Shown: positions 1 through 12,787, counted from the first letter of the stretch. The stretch is 64,000 bases of DNA from Hypoxylon rubiginosum (GCA_902806565.1 CADCXA010000031.1:1674001-1738000); one strand, 5' to 3'. Numbers and translations: made by a program. The notes: generated by a model from the sequence alone, not told the origin.

Positions 1-179
1 GGGAGATTGGAGTTATCGAGCATATAGACGAGAGTGGCGAGCGACGAGAAGAGGTAGTCGATGCGAGACAATTGGATTTGACAGATCGGGAAAATCTTGC
101 TTTGTAAGTTTTTTTCTTTCCCTCTCTTTTCAGCTCAGTTCATTCCTGCTAACTCTTCCACAGCCGTTATGTTCTCTAA
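1..179 (+). CDS. MFS transporter, C-terminal end (partial)
   Basis: This is the last part of a gene entering from the left edge. Frame 3 is open from base 3 and ends in ..DLTDREN, followed by a 60-nt intron (104-163, GTAAGT to CACAG). A short last exon (164-179) then adds FRYVL and a TAA stop. A tail of the form D-x-T-D-x-E-N-x-x-F-R-Y is typical of fungal anion:cation symporter (ACS) family MFS permeases, the Dal5/Tna1-like group, which import organic anions or vitamins across the plasma membrane. Only about 39 residues are visible, so the substrate cannot be inferred. A decayed relative lies about 2.2 kb downstream. The family call rests on the tail motif alone. Confidence 0.6.
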
Positions 180-2354
180 AGTTGAAATATCTCATTATAA
201 TAAACTTCAGGACGACCGAAGATGACATTTGCGTTTGGAACCCGGGATTCAACGAGGATGGAGCTCTCCCGCGAGCCCGGTACTGGCTCAATTGCTTAGG
301 TATGTTATATCTCAGGTACGAATGCTCTTTACGTGCCGATATTTTTGCGACTCGAGGTCTGATAGCGATTCTTGACGGCTGCGGAGATAGTGGAAGATAT
401 CACTCCACTCCGAGTAGATAGTATAGATCAAGCTTAAAACGCGATATATCGATACGTCCATAGCAGGGTGGGACGATGGCACGATGGTGCTAAGCAATGT
501 GGAATTATTTTACTAGTATTGTCCTGACTTCATAAATCTAGCGTGGAATGTCTTAAAAGGTCGAATACTCTAGCCAGCCACCTACCGACTTCGCTGCCAA
601 CAACATATAGAAGTAAAATAAGGGGAGGCGCGAGGATAGAATATAGAAAAGCACGGGATATATGAATTAGGGGGTAGAGATGGATATTCAGCTCAGTAGA
701 AGAAGCCATTTTACTATGCGTAAGTTCAAGTTTCCAAACGGTAACAGAGCCTGAGGGAAGACTTGATACGTGATCAAGGTCAAAGGCCGATCAAATACTG
801 CTACCCTACGGTTGTACCTACTCGTCGTAGTGGGGCCATACTATACCTGCCAGTCATACCACAAAGTTCAAGAAATGCGACCCAGGCTAGATCGCGTCTA
901 GGTCAGAGATGCGACTTACGTTGCCGCGGATCAAGTATCCCTAGGTGTAGAATGAATTTAAATCGTTGTCCTTGTTCCAGTCCTAAGCCGTAAGCTAAAG
1001 TACAGACGTGTGTTCGAGAGACATCATGAAGTACACCTCCAAAGAGAGATTATATGAGTGCTCGGCCCTTCTATAGTAAACATTAGTGTTTTGAAATAAC
1101 GTGAGGCTCAGACTGCATTGCCAGACTCGGTACCAAAGCCCCGGGAGAGAGGGGTTCACGATGGCATCATTCTACCCCTGACTCCCCGTCACCGGGTTTG
1201 CTCCACTCCTCTCAAATTTAGTCAGCGACCAACGACGGACTCCTACCAGAAAAGGGGGATATTGATTCCAAAGAGCGAGAATCTAGGATGCGCGCTTCCA
1301 AGCCCTGCCGCCGTCTAGATTCATTGATATTTGCTAACGTCGCCCGTTGCTAACAATCGGGTCCCGATTAGGCACTCCCGGCAGAGACCTTCTGACGCTT
1401 AACTACGTGTATGAGGATACCCTTATCAGTTGGCACAGATCCGCTTCAGTTGGTATATCGTAATACGCTTGCCGCGCATATGAAATGGCTTCTGACCACC
1501 GACCAAATAGACTTGCCATCGTTCCTCCGATAAGCGGACGTAGACGGTTCCTTGAATCTTAGTTGTCGACTGATCAGCTATTAGCCGCTAGTAACTTATG
1601 GAATTGTCTTGTGGATGATGTGATCCGGTATCTTTGAGCCTAGAGGAGCCGCCGACGTGCTTGATATAAGGTAACCCTTATAGACGGTACCTACCTACCG
1701 GTAATTAACAATACCTACGCCTTTCGCTACCTACCCATATACGACACTGGGACTTGACTTAAAATAAGGTCCTAGTTACGCCCCAGACACCCATCTCTGA
1801 ATTTCCAAGATTGTCGACCCCTTGCTGCGTCATGGCCGAGGTCGAGAAGAGCGTACACTAAGCTAATACTGAAAGTGTCTCGTCAGAAAATGCTGATATT
1901 CCGACACTCGCGACCGTAGCAAGGCGGCTAGTCCGAAAGACTGATCTTATCGTAATGCCCGGCACGGCAAGTTGAAGGTGCGTAAAATCGGCATTATTTC
2001 CAAACCTGATGGTAATAAGCTAACTCAAATGCAAATAGGGGCGGCAATACCTCTTTATCATTGAGGGTGAACTGACAATCGGGATCTCGGTCCTCCTATT
2101 TTTTTGCTCTACCGAGGAACGTGTAAAAGAGCCACTGGTTCTCGGAAGAAGAGAAGAGAATTGCAACCGCAAGACTTGTAGAGAGAGGACTCTCAGGATG
2201 GTGATAAAGCATTCCGCTGATCCGATGTAATAGGCTTTCGCTTTTCTGCGAGTAGCTCAAACTTCCTACGCGTAAATGACAATCTATTCAGTCTATCTCA
2301 TATATATCATTACTAAACTCTCTATAACAGACACTCATCAAACGACTTACGATT
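180..2354. other. Intergenic, no gene seen
   Basis: About 2.2 kb with only short ORFs, many opening on TTG or GTG, and no recognisable domain. The left end would hold the 3' UTR of the transporter. No repeat unit or RNA gene was recognised. Confidence 0.5.
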
Positions 2355-2835
2355 GACTCCACTACGGCGAACCTCTATGCGATTGGGCCAAACTTGACTG
2401 CGTTCGTGGTCTTACTCACCATTCCAATGGCGTGCCTATGCTGCATGTGACGCTCTGTTCGTCTCTCCGATTGCATGGGTTCTCCTAGGTTGCCCTGACC
2501 TTGTCTACAGCGTGAAGATTGGCTATTTTCTCATATTTATGATTACCTTCAGCACCTTCAGCCCTGGCCTCTTGGTGCCTGTTTGGCTCACATCGAACGT
2601 TTCCACCATTACTGGACAAGCCGTGGCGCTAGGACTAAGTTACATGGCACATAATCTAGGAGGAGTAATCAGCTCCCTGGTCTTCTGCAACGAAGATGTC
2701 CTATGTCAAAGTGTTTTCATCGTTGCGTGTCTTGCCCTGAGGCGATACTTCGCCCAGCTCAACCGCAAGATAGATTCAGGGGCAATTCCATTTGCTGATG
2801 GTATGGATAAACATCCCGAATATAGATATGCGGTA
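2355..2835 (+). pseudogene. Decayed MFS (ACS family) transporter remnant
   Basis: The translation resembles the last third of an ACS-family permease but lies in two frames. The first frame (from about 2355) reads T-A-N-L-Y-A-I-G-P-N-L-T and stops at a TGA near 2448. The second carries a transmembrane stretch, then a segment with WLTSNVS, a glycine-containing helix with LGLSYMAHNLGG, and the usual cytosolic tail ending HPEYRYAV. No start codon and no first two thirds are visible, and the natural stop is lost. It is not a functional gene. The upstream transporter end has a comparable tail, so this may be a relic of a tandem paralogue. Confidence 0.65.
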
Positions 2836-3843
2836 TGGCCAGAAGTCCATTCTTTTCCGGGTGGTTATTGGCGGATTTGGAATTGGTTTCCCTCGATCGT
2901 CTCTTTTGGCTTTTCGAAATACTATCACCTTTGCTATAGATAGGAAAATTGGTGTGTCTATTGAAAAACTTGTATTATTCGTGATAATGAATTGAGAAAC
3001 TTTTCTTCTTTCTTAGCCTCGGCTGCTAGTGAAAATTTCTGGAAGTTGTACGGAGTAGTATTTATCTCCCTTGCAGCCCCTATTCAGAGACAAGATCTCA
3101 ACGTGGGTTAGTATGCTGACCCCTGATGTGTAACACGAGATTTTTCTAGTCTTGGCAACTAGAATTCATCTGAGGCTTAACGCGCTACACAATGTGATTT
3201 CTCTTTGGATGAAGGGAATATTTATTCTCTATCATCCTGAAGCTCTCGTCCTTATTGCCTTATACTATCAAATAGGCCAGACCTCTTGTGAAATATTCAT
3301 AAGAAATCTTTCGAGGTATAGGATTCAGTACAAGCTGCGCGTATTCAAAATGGTAGTCCCGGAGATACTGAGACACCGAGGACCGACGAAGTCTTACCCG
3401 AAGTCGGGTTCTGTTCCTTGTAAGATTCTATTCGTCCTTTATCGGCAACTCGGTATCGTCACGTATTTCGATTTTCATTTTGACAAAATGCACCTTGAAG
3501 CCCCCTTGGAAGATGCTGCCTATCGACGAGTCGTTGGACCAATTGCCTTAGTCCTAATTTGGGGAATCGGGGATGACGACATGCTTTAGCTGGCGCCTCA
3601 CGGCACGCGGAGCAAAGACGATGCCGGATTGGACTTGGTGGTGAATTTGTCAGCCATTTGCGACAACAGCTACAACAATCCGGCAAGTGTCTCTCCCCCG
3701 CCTTAGCCCGTTCGGTAGTCCGAAATGGAGCGAGATAAATACGGATGAGTCTCTTTCACAAGTCTCTTGAGAGTTGGTCCATCAAGCTAGAAGTTCCGGT
3801 TCATTTAGTTTATACGTTTTGATCTCGGTATAAAAGTTACACG
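2836..3843. other. Intergenic, possible unrecognised gene remnants
   Basis: An open stretch at 3152-3589 (+) encodes about 145 residues but has no ATG at its head and matches no family I recognise. It may be a second decayed gene. The right end would hold the promoter of the DsbA-like gene. Confidence 0.3.
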
Positions 3844-4568
3844 ATGACTAATATCAATATTAAGATCGTATCAGACACCGTCTGCCCATGGGTGCGTTCA
3901 CTCCGTCATACTTACCTAGGTACATATTCAGCTAACGACTAATTCAATTCGCTATGTAGTGCTACATAGGCAAGAAGCGGCTAGACAAAGCCATTGATCT
4001 CTATCGCAAGGTATACCCAGGCGGGAAAGATGACACCTTCACCATCAACTGGGCACCTTTCTATCTAGATCCAACGTCGCCTAAAGTTGGCATCCCTATA
4101 AATGAACGCATGGTGCAACGCTTCGGCCCGCAGCGCTTGGCCGCCCTGCAACAGCGACTCAAGTCCATGGGCCGCGAGGAGGGCATCAACTTCGGGTTCA
4201 GCGGCAAAGTCGGCAACACGCGGGACTCCCATCGTTTGATCCAGTTTGGCAAGACGAAAGGTGAAGAGGTAGAGAACCGTGTCGTTCTTGAGCTCTTCAA
4301 GTCCTACTTCGAAGGCGATGGTGATATCACCTCTCACGATACGCTGATCGAGGCTGCTGTGAAGGCCGGTCTGGATAAGGCCGAAGTCAAAGATTGGCTC
4401 GACACGGACAAGGGCGGCAACGAAGTTGATAAGGAGGTCCAAGAGGCATATGCGAAGGATATCCACGGCGTTCCACACTTTACGATACAAGGTAAATATG
4501 AAGTCGACGGCGCGCAGGACACCCAGGCTTTCTTGGAAGCCTTCGCGAATGTCAAGGAAGGAAAATGA
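3844..4568 (+). CDS. DsbA-family (FrnE-like) thioredoxin-fold oxidoreductase
   Basis: A 218-aa protein in two exons, 3844-3891 and 3960-4568, with a 68-nt intron starting GTGCGT and ending ATGTAG. The N-terminus gives a beta strand (IKIVSDTVCPWCYIGK) holding the redox motif C-P-W-C. The intron falls exactly between the Trp and the second Cys codon. Downstream are the helical insertion typical of DsbA/FrnE/2-hydroxychromene isomerase-like proteins and the cis-Pro loop G-V-P-H-F near residue 194. There is no signal peptide, so the protein is probably cytosolic. The family carries out thiol-disulfide exchange or glutathione-linked reactions; the substrate is unknown. It converges on spc34, with 138 nt between the two stops. 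Confidence 0.85.
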
Positions 4569-4706
4569 GTGGGCTTGCTTGAGCTTGCTTGTGCTTGCTT
4601 TGTTATAGTGGTGCAAGTTATCATCCGGCTCACGAAGAATTTTGGTTAGTTGTCGGTGTTAAGTAAAGGGGGGGTATCATAGAATCAAGGACATCGTCAT
4701 CGTCAA

Positions 4707-5518
4707 TTACATGTTCAAAAGACCGCCGAGGTCTTTCTCCATCGCCTTCAGCCGTTCTTGCAACTCTTTCTTCTTCTTGTCGAGCTCTCGAACTTCCTCT
4801 TCCTCTCTTCTTAGGTCTTCCTCAGTCAGGATATCTTCCTGCGCACCATCATCTGCATCATCTTCCTCTTCCTCGTCCATCCAGTGGTCCTTGTTCATCC
4901 TTCCCAGAGCCTCGGCCTGTTCCGCTACCTTTGCTTCGTAATATGCTAAGGTGCTTCGACTGTGTGCGTACTTTGATCGTTGTGCAGCTATCCGCTCTAA
5001 TGCGCCCGGTAAGGGATACACACCACAGAGCTTCTCGGCGCCCTTCAGAAGTAATTCCACGTCGACGTCATCCTTGCCGCCTCGTCTTTCACTTCGGCGA
5101 ATTTGATCATGTAAGTCGCCGCCTAACACAGCCGCTACCGCCGTGTGCCGTCGCGGCGCGCCTGTATTTCGTCTAGCGTCGCCGCCGGATGTGGTGACTT
5201 CGCCAGAGGCGACGTTGAACACGGTCTGCCGACGCCCGGACGATTTCGGCGGGTCTTGGACTAGAGACGAAGGCGGAGGCGGCGGTGGGACGGAGAATAG
5301 TGCTCTCTCGTGCGCTTCTGTGTCGCGGATTAGGGATGTGATATCTTCGTTCGCTAAGAGGGCATTGGTGAATATCTTTGGCGGCGGAAAGCTGTATTGT
5401 TTCCAATTAGCAGTAGTACGGGAATAACGACATGAAAATACCTAAGCACATACGGCAGACTGTCAATGCCTTGACAGGATATCGCGATCTGCTCGAAATG
5501 TGCAGATAGGAGGGACAT
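4707..5518 (-). CDS. spc34: DASH complex subunit Spc34
   Basis: A 249-aa protein in two exons (5518-5454 and 5391-4707), with a 62-nt intron opening GTATGT and ending ACAG. Splicing joins ..GIDSLP to FPPPKIFTNALL, which is the conserved Spc34 N-terminal signature. The middle holds a T-V-F-N-V motif and a K-G-A-E-K-L-C-G-V-Y-P-L-P-G block. The C-terminus is an acidic linker followed by a coiled coil rich in E, K and L. Spc34 belongs to the DASH/Dam1 ring, which couples kinetochores to microtubule plus ends in fungi. The length is near the family norm (about 250-300). The ATG at 5518 is the only one that gives the conserved first helix. Confidence 0.88.
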
Positions 5519-6066
5519 GATGGATCGTGTTTACTAGCAACAAAGGCCACTGTTGTACAGCTCGTAAACGATTTTTGGATAGAGAGAGACAAATTTCAAG
5601 GTAGTGAATAGAGCGAGATCTGCCAATAAGCCGTATGACCATCATAGGTCATTTGAATGTCTCACAATTCAGGATGGCTAAAAGAACCTTGGAACGCGAT
5701 ATAGATTTATTCGCAAGGATGACGCTGTTTACAGTTGACCGGCAACTGAATTTAGCCCCTCTTCGTGCTGCACATTAAGACATTAGGAGGTACTTAGTAG
5801 ACATCAAGCCACACGTTCCCCTCCCCCACGTACATGTGGCTTAGTTGTCTTATCAGTGCAGAATGCAGCGAACAGACAGACAGAGTGTGCAAAAGTGATA
5901 TCAATTTTTGCTTTCTCATGAAGATCGAACTTCAAGATCCAATTCGATGCAGCCGATGAGACAGGCTAGACGCCTCTTGCCTCTGCTGCACGTCAGCGTC
6001 TCGGGAACTCTAGACTAAATAGGACCCTTGAATTACGACATCACCTAGCCTCGAGTTTACTTGGAC

Positions 6067-6098
6067 GGCCAGGCAGCCAGGCGGCCAGGCAGCCAGGA
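6067..6098. repeat. 8-bp tandem repeat (GGCCAGGC/AGCCAGGC)
   Basis: Four alternating copies of an 8-bp unit that differ at the first base. It lies in intergenic DNA. Confidence 0.7.
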
Positions 6099-6720
6099 CG
6101 GCTTAGAATTTCGGATGAATTAGCCTTATATCTACTACCACTTGCAGATCCTCCAAAATCAAATCCGTCAAAGGCTTTCCCTATCCCGCCGGGCCTCTTC
6201 CCTATTTTGTCTCAAGTACCTAGGTAGGCAGGTCCAGGAGCTGCATGAACTACAACGACGACTATTCCACGTTCTTTAGCCAGAGAGGATAGTCCCTGAT
6301 GGAACGAGATACGAGAGACTATGTAGGAAGTCTTGGTTTCTTCATTCTCACCTCTACTCACCGCTGCGGTGGATCGCCACATATGACAGCAGAGCAGCAT
6401 CACGCATTGTAGAGCAGAAAGTACCAGAGAGTTACGACACATACACAGTGGCATTATATTACTTGCAGTCCTGCCGACTCGGGGTATCCCTGAAATCTTC
6501 ATCTCTAGCCAAGCAGTGAATTTTTCCCATCTCCACTACGCCTGCGTCTCTTCTGTTTCTTTCCTACCCGCAGGAGACGTCTATCAAATCATTGGGCACG
6601 AGTGGCATGAGTACTGCTACCTGACCCCTTGTCTATTTTTGATTCTTTTTTTTTTCCTCGTGTACGACCACACATTACGCATCTTACATGCACCTTACAC
6701 GCACTTTACGCTATCTAAGG

Positions 6721-6771
6721 GCCCTGACGCCCTGACGCCCTGATGCCCTGATGCCCTGATGCCCTGATGCC
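6721..6771. repeat. 8-bp tandem repeat (GCCCTGAT/C)
   Basis: About 6.3 copies of the unit GCCCTGAT. The first two copies carry C for T at the last base, and degenerate copies continue to about 6805. Typical slippage-prone intergenic microsatellite. Confidence 0.85.
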
Positions 6772-7022
6772 ATAATGCCCTGATACCCCAAATACCCTGA
6801 TACGCCTTAGGCGTGAGAAGGGCACATGGCCTATTAAATTCAAACTACACTGATTACCCAGTGTTAATTATCTTGTGAAAGAATGCTATTTTCGGTCAAC
6901 GTCAAGGGTCTAAGAGGACCGCTTCTTTCTGAACAACTCATTCCCGCCAATTTCTGAGCGTCCTGTCACAACGTTCAGTTTGCCCTCCTCTCCCAGACTC
7001 ATCGCTTTTTCACACTAGTTCA

Positions 7023-7049
7023 CAATATATACAATATATACAATATATG
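7023..7049. repeat. 9-bp AT-rich tandem repeat (CAATATATA)
   Basis: Three copies of CAATATATA, the last imperfect, followed by a TATATA run. Confidence 0.7.
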
Positions 7050-8129
7050 ATATATATGCCTCATGCCGCCCACCGACTACATGTCGCATTCTCTCTGGAC
7101 ATGCTATGCCTCCCGCGAAAAAGTAGCCAGGGAGTCCTGGGAGCATTGGTGCCCAAGCCGCAGTCGCTGCGAGATCCTCCGCCATAGGCTGCCAGCAAGA
7201 AACTAGACCCGTTTTCTCTGCTCTGCCTGTGTGCCCGGGAGTCCGCAATCTTAGCCAGCTCAGGTATACCCTTATACCCTTACGCTTCACAACCTTACAA
7301 CCTTATTATTTACATGGGTAATAGACTGCATTTCTATATTTGCCAGTCGCTATAAGACCGTTCCTAGTCCCGCCCCCAAAATACATTTCCCCCCTTCTTG
7401 GTTTCTACACATGAGATTTATTCTCATACGCAGTAAGCTCGGACAGCAGGAATACCAAAGCAAGCCTATTGCCTTTATTACCTTTTCTCCTTATCTGGAA
7501 TACAATTCCCAAGTTGTAAAAAGAATCCTGCAGCTTCTTTCTCCCTGGGCTCCTCAACCCTCCGACCCAGGCGGTTCTTGGAGATCCACAAGTCCAGAGG
7601 GCTTTTTTTATTTCCTGCGGTACACAGGATATTTTCCAGCAATTTTATTGAGAGATAGCAAAATCTCTCCCTCTATCTCTCTCCCTCGGTAGTGCAATCA
7701 TTCGCATTGGCCAGATCCGTCCTTTTACTCACCGACAAGGGACCCCGCGGGAACTAGGACTCAACACCGAAAAAGTCTTGACAAGTCTCGACACGTCTTG
7801 ACCCCTTAGTTGCAGCGTAGAGTTGCATTTTTTTACCCTCCGCGAGACGGTTCCATTCCTATCGCCTTTGTGGAGGAATTGTAGCGGTGTCCGCCCACGA
7901 ACTACCAAGACCCCCCAGAGATTAACATGACCAGTTACCGGAGTCCTATAACTTCTCCGCGTTGGAGGTTTCTGCTCTGGGTGCTTACGCCTTAAAAGCC
8001 CTCGTTCGTCTTTTATCTGCCCCGCGTATTCTACCCCACACTGTCAGATTAAGTCGGTTGAATCGATAAGATCACGCAACAAGGAAGACGCAATTCTCGG
8101 GAGGGAGCATTCCCACGCACCCCGTCACA

Positions 8130-8167
8130 ATGCGGCCACATACCCCCTCTCTGGACACCGCTCACGT

Positions 8168-8200
<33 letters not shown>

Positions 8201-9077
8201 GGCGGGGCCTACATCACCACCAGAGACCCCTACTACAGGATCTCCCAAGATTAATCGCAAAGCTGCGCTTAACGGCCGTATACCGCGGTATCCCCAAGCC
8301 TACGGCCACCAAAACCACCCATCTGAAATCCGGCCGCTGGGTGGGACTAAATTCAGTTATACTCGTGGGCAACGACCAGAGGAAATATCGCCTCGTTCTT
8401 CTCACTCCTCTGACGAGGACTCCGATTTATCTGCGAGTCCCCCGCAGTCGCCACTCTCGGAAATACCAAAGCTGCGCCACCATCACCAACATATCGAGCA
8501 GATCGCTACAGCTACGATTCGGATCGAGCAGGCTGACTTTTATATCGAGGAGCTGACCGACGATTGCTCGCTAAATAGCGACGATGGTCACTTGGATGTT
8601 CTTCGACCGTACGCCGTGGAGTATCCCATTTCGGACCGAAGTCGGTCGAGATCTCGGCCTCCGGACATGGACCCCGCCGTCATGACGGGCATCGAGAATT
8701 TGAATACTTTCGAAGACTCGGATGGCGACATCGACCGGGACGACGAATTTACCCGGCAGCTACAGAAGCGGCGCGAGGCACGACGTCTCAGGAGGATGAA
8801 GTCGGGCAGCCTCAGCAAGCGAACAGTCAGCGAGCGAGGCAGCGACTCCGATAGAGAGGATGTGCTGCCTTATTATGAGGGGAACGAGACGGGCCCTACT
8901 CGTCGAATGCGACGGAAAGTTGGCGATCGCATTAGCATCCAGTTCACGGGCGCGCTGCCCGAGCGGATCGAAGAGCTCAAGGAGCCAAACAGTGACGATG
9001 AGATTATTTTGGACGATGCGGAGATCTTCGCAAGGGAGCTCCCATACTGGACCTTGATGGACGTCGACTCCGAATAA
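8130..9077 (+). CDS. Hypothetical hydrophilic protein, 315 aa
   Basis: A single-exon ORF with ATG in good context (CACAATGC). The N-terminal quarter is low complexity, with an alternating Ala-Thr run (residues about 14-25) encoded by an AGCAAC/ACAGCA microsatellite. The middle holds Ser/Asp-rich stretches and an R-S-R-S-R-S-R motif. The C-terminal part (about 190-315) contains a basic helix (RQLQKRREARRLRRMK), acidic patches and an ending with ELPYWTLMDVDSE. There is no signal peptide, membrane segment or named domain. The charge pattern would suit a nuclear protein, but that is inference. The only clue to conservation is the ordered-looking C-terminal third. Confidence 0.65.
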
Positions 9078-10550
9078 GGTCGGCAACAATACGTTTTATA
9101 AAAAATTGGGAAGGAAAATCGAGGCAATTGCTTTGCAAAACTAAAAGGGTACCAACTCAGGCATGGCACGCAACTTACGATTGTACGAAACCTTACGAAT
9201 ACAGCCACGTTCAATATTTAGCATTTCCCGCGGGTCATTTTGGGAACCAGGCACCGCGATGGGTATATCGGGATCGGAATTCAGATCTAATCGAATCATT
9301 GCACGACGACGACGAAGGGGAGAATACGGTGAACAGGGCGGTATATCGCCGTAGTAGTTCGGGATCGAAATTACTTGCATAGAAACATTGGCTACATGGC
9401 CTGGGAGACAGCACTATTGGAGGGGGCTCGAATTTGTCTTATACCACGCCGGACGAGATTTTTTTATTTTCGCGGTGTTCGTTCTTCTCATCTCGCTTTT
9501 TAGATACCTCTTAGACTCTTGGGCTCAGCGGCTTGGAATAGGCACGTTTGGCACGCTGGCAGAGCGATGATGGCGGCGATTATGTGGACGATATGATAAT
9601 GACTGTTGATGATACTTGCATAGGAGCGGCCACTCATGATGAGTACGACGTTGGAGTTTTCTCATTTATGACATATAGACTTAAGGGCATGCAGATCAAT
9701 CATCGGTGGCTTGAATAGATGTGTTGAGTTTCAGCTTTGACTTATGGTTGTTCTTGGTCTTGGCTGTAGTTATTAACTAGTTCCAAATGTCTTACCAAGG
9801 CCAAGATATCTTGAACAGACTGAGTTACCTTTACATCTAGTCTCATCCCACTGTCAACATGATATTCAACTTAAGATATGTAGGTTCCCGGAATGAAGAA
9901 GGAATGAAAATTTCCTATGATTGAACCCATTATATTCAAATACCATATGCAAGTCGCAATTTCTTGAACATCTTGTAGTAATGCATCTTATACATGTTTA
10001 ATTCTCTAACTATAGTTTGATGTTAAAAAGGCAATAGAGTGGTTACTAGATGATATCAGTGTTAAATTACTTAATGATGGAAAGTAGTCATTGTCGCGGC
10101 GGATTTGACGTTTTCGTAGTCAGGAAAGTATCATCATCAAATTCACACAGGGATCCACACAAGCCACTATAGCAATAACCACAGCCACAAGCCACAATCC
10201 ACAAGCCACAGGAAATCCAACATAAGGCAAACCTTCAAATGCTTATCTAATACATCAAATGGGGTCCGCGTCGTCAGATAAAGCATCTACAGCTCACGCT
10301 ACTTACCACACACTTTGACACTTGCTCGACAAGCTTTTGGTCGTGGACCGCCAATTTCTATTTGATCCGTAGGATTTTATCGAAACCTTGTCATTTAGGC
10401 ATGATTAAATGCTGTGGCCCCGACCGTTTTTAGGTATTTAAAATCTGCCACCCTTCTGACGGACGAGCCAACTCTTCCTTCAACCCGTCACCACCTCTTT
10501 AGCACTCGCAAACTGCCCGAAGAAAAAAACGAACCGTTCACAACGTCACG
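9078..10550. other. Intergenic; promoter side of taf12
   Basis: 1.5 kb without a supportable gene. A local degenerate AGCCACA repeat lies at about 10165-10210. The last 100 nt are pyrimidine- and A-rich, as expected for a fungal 5' UTR. Confidence 0.5.
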
Positions 10551-12787
10551 ATGAATCAGCCTCCCCAGGGCCAGGCCTCCCAAGGCCCGCAGATACGGCT
10601 CCTCCGACCGGAGATGATGCGCAACATCAACTACCTTAGCCAGGACGAGAAAGCAAGATATGAGGAAGGTCTTCGTCAACTATGGCTTAAGATTGACCAG
10701 AATGGACCGGAGACCGCCGAACACATACAAGCTAAGGGGAAGGTAATGGAGTTCACACGGATGGTTATGAATAAGGTTCGATCTGTTCAAGCTTCTCAGG
10801 CTAGGAACCAAGCCGGAGCTCAAGTCCAACTGGGCCAGCCAGGTCAATCAGCTCAAGCGAACCAGCAGCAGCAGCAGCAACAGCAGCAACAGCAGCAACA
10901 GCAGCAACAGCAGCAGCCGGGAGCCCAGGGCGATCAGTCGCAAAATGCCTTAGCAGCGGCCCAGAAGGCCATAGCGCCGCCCGTTCGATCGCAAGGAGGA
11001 CCGGGCACTAGCAGCAATGCCATAAATACCGGCGCCTCGACAGCTGGTGCTGCTCCCCCCAATCCCCAAGCATCTCAACAAGTACCCAAAGTCATACAGG
11101 ACCACATGGACAAACTACCGTGGTCATTGCTCCGAGCGCCGGCTCATTTTTCGCCGGAGCAGGGGGCCAAGTGGATGTCGGACATGAAAACACGGTACGC
11201 GCGGTACCTCATGCAAATGGAAACCGTCAAGTCTCGCATTGCGAAGATGGAAGCCGCTCTCAAGGAACGGAGCGCGAATGGACAGCCGCTGTCTCAGGAC
11301 GACCTTAAGAGGTTCCAGACGCAACGAGCAGCAGACACCAAGCTGTACACGGACGCCCAGAAGTTCGTAGACGGTGTTCGGAATCAGATGAAGACCACCC
11401 AGAGTAGCGGCGCAGGTCAGAATGTGCAACAGGGGCGACCACAACCCATGCAACCCCAGAATGCCACCTCTGCGGCATCCAGTCACCCCATGCAGGCTGC
11501 TACTGCGTCGGTGAACGCTGCGATGGATGCGGCTAAAAATCAGCAACTGGGAGCCCGGCCAACGCCTGCTGGGCAACCGCAGTTGCAAACGCAACCGCAA
11601 CAGCAACCACAATCGCAACATCCTGGGACTCCTGCTACTCCGGTAACGCCTGCGGCAAATATACAGCAGCAACACCATCAACCACAGCAACAGCAGCAGC
11701 ATCAACAACCGCAGCAAACACAAGCTCAGGCGGCACAGACTGTCCCCACACCCGTCTCTCAGCCTCAGATAAAGAGCGAACCTACCAATACTATGCCGCA
11801 CCCTCCACCGGTCAACACTGCTCTTGCCGCCGCCGCTTCCGCTTCGTCCATGCACTTACCTTCTGCCGGAACACCGACCCAAACCACGCGCGTTCAGACG
11901 CCGCAATCTGCAGGCCAACAAGCGCCAACATCTCAAGTTCGCCCGCTCACCCACGCAGCCGCTGTGAATCGTGCGAATTCTTCCACCAACATTACCGCCC
12001 AGCCGAACAGCGCGTCTGGTAACCTCACCGCGACCCCCGGCTCTAACGGTCTACTCAGCAACGCCCCCCACGCTGCCCATTCGCACGCGCATCCGCAGCC
12101 GAACACGCCGGCTCTGAATTCCAAGATGCCGATCAACAAGACTCTCCCCACGAAGTCGACCGAGACCCCAACCGCTGTCGCTCCAGGCGGCGGCGTGACT
12201 CCCGGCCGTCCTTCATACGGCGGAGGCTCCAGCACTGGTGGTGGCGTCATGGGTCAGCCTGTCATCTCCAAGATGCCGCCCCCTCAGTTCGACGCCGAGG
12301 GCGAGCATGTTCTATCCAAGAAGAAGCTTGACGAGCTTGTGCGCCAGGTTTGCGGCGGTGGATCGCCTGGTGCCGATGGCAACTACTTGACTCCGGATGT
12401 CGAAGAGGTACGTTTAATCTTACGATAGGTCATAGCTTTATTTGGCTTGTCCTTCCTCCTATCCTCCTTATCCTCGCTCTTTCCTAATATCTAATAAATA
12501 CTCTATGATGCTAACATGCTCCTCCCAAGTCTGTCCTCAGCGTCGCAGACAACTTCGTGGACAACGTCCTGCACATGTCGTGCCGCCTGGCTAAGGAACG
12601 GGGCAGCAAGGTGCTGGAGATCCGTGACATGCAGCTGGTGCTGGAGCGAGTGTACAACATCCGCATACCCGGGTACACGTCGGACGAGCTCCGCACGGTA
12701 CGTAAGGTGCAGCCGTCCAGCAACTGGATCAGCAAGGTGCACGCGGTGCAAGCGGCCAAGGTCATGCCCGGCAAGGACGACAAGTAG
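10551..12787 (+). CDS. taf12: Transcription initiation factor TFIID subunit 12
   Basis: A 704-aa protein in two exons (10551-12407 and 12530-12787), with a 122-nt phase-0 intron running GTACGT to CCCAAG and a CTAAC branch site. An N-terminal helical region (1-80) precedes a polyglutamine run of about 20 residues (from about 104) and a long Gln/Pro/Thr-rich disordered middle. The histone fold is at the C-terminus (about 600-690). It holds [29 protein letters not shown] and [20 protein letters not shown], which is diagnostic of TAF12. TAF12 pairs with TAF4 in TFIID and with Ada1 in SAGA. The ORF ends at TAG 12785-12787, but the same frame stays coding-like for 53 more codons (see the next entry). 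Glutamine-rich expansion is common in this family. Confidence 0.93.

Larger units (their letters stand above)
5519..8129. other. Intergenic with short tandem repeats
   Basis: 2.6 kb without a supportable gene. It holds three small tandem arrays listed separately. Pyrimidine-rich DNA near 7660-7690 and 7810-7850 precedes the gene at 8130. Confidence 0.5.

Noticed and set aside
11124..11855. 243-codon ORF on the minus strand opposite taf12
   Set aside because: It is the antisense shadow of the Gln/Pro-rich taf12 repeat region and has a low-complexity Leu/Arg translation.
12762..12787. A mini-intron removing the taf12 TAG
   Set aside because: The only GT-to-TAG span is about 26 nt, below any plausible intron size, and has no branch site.
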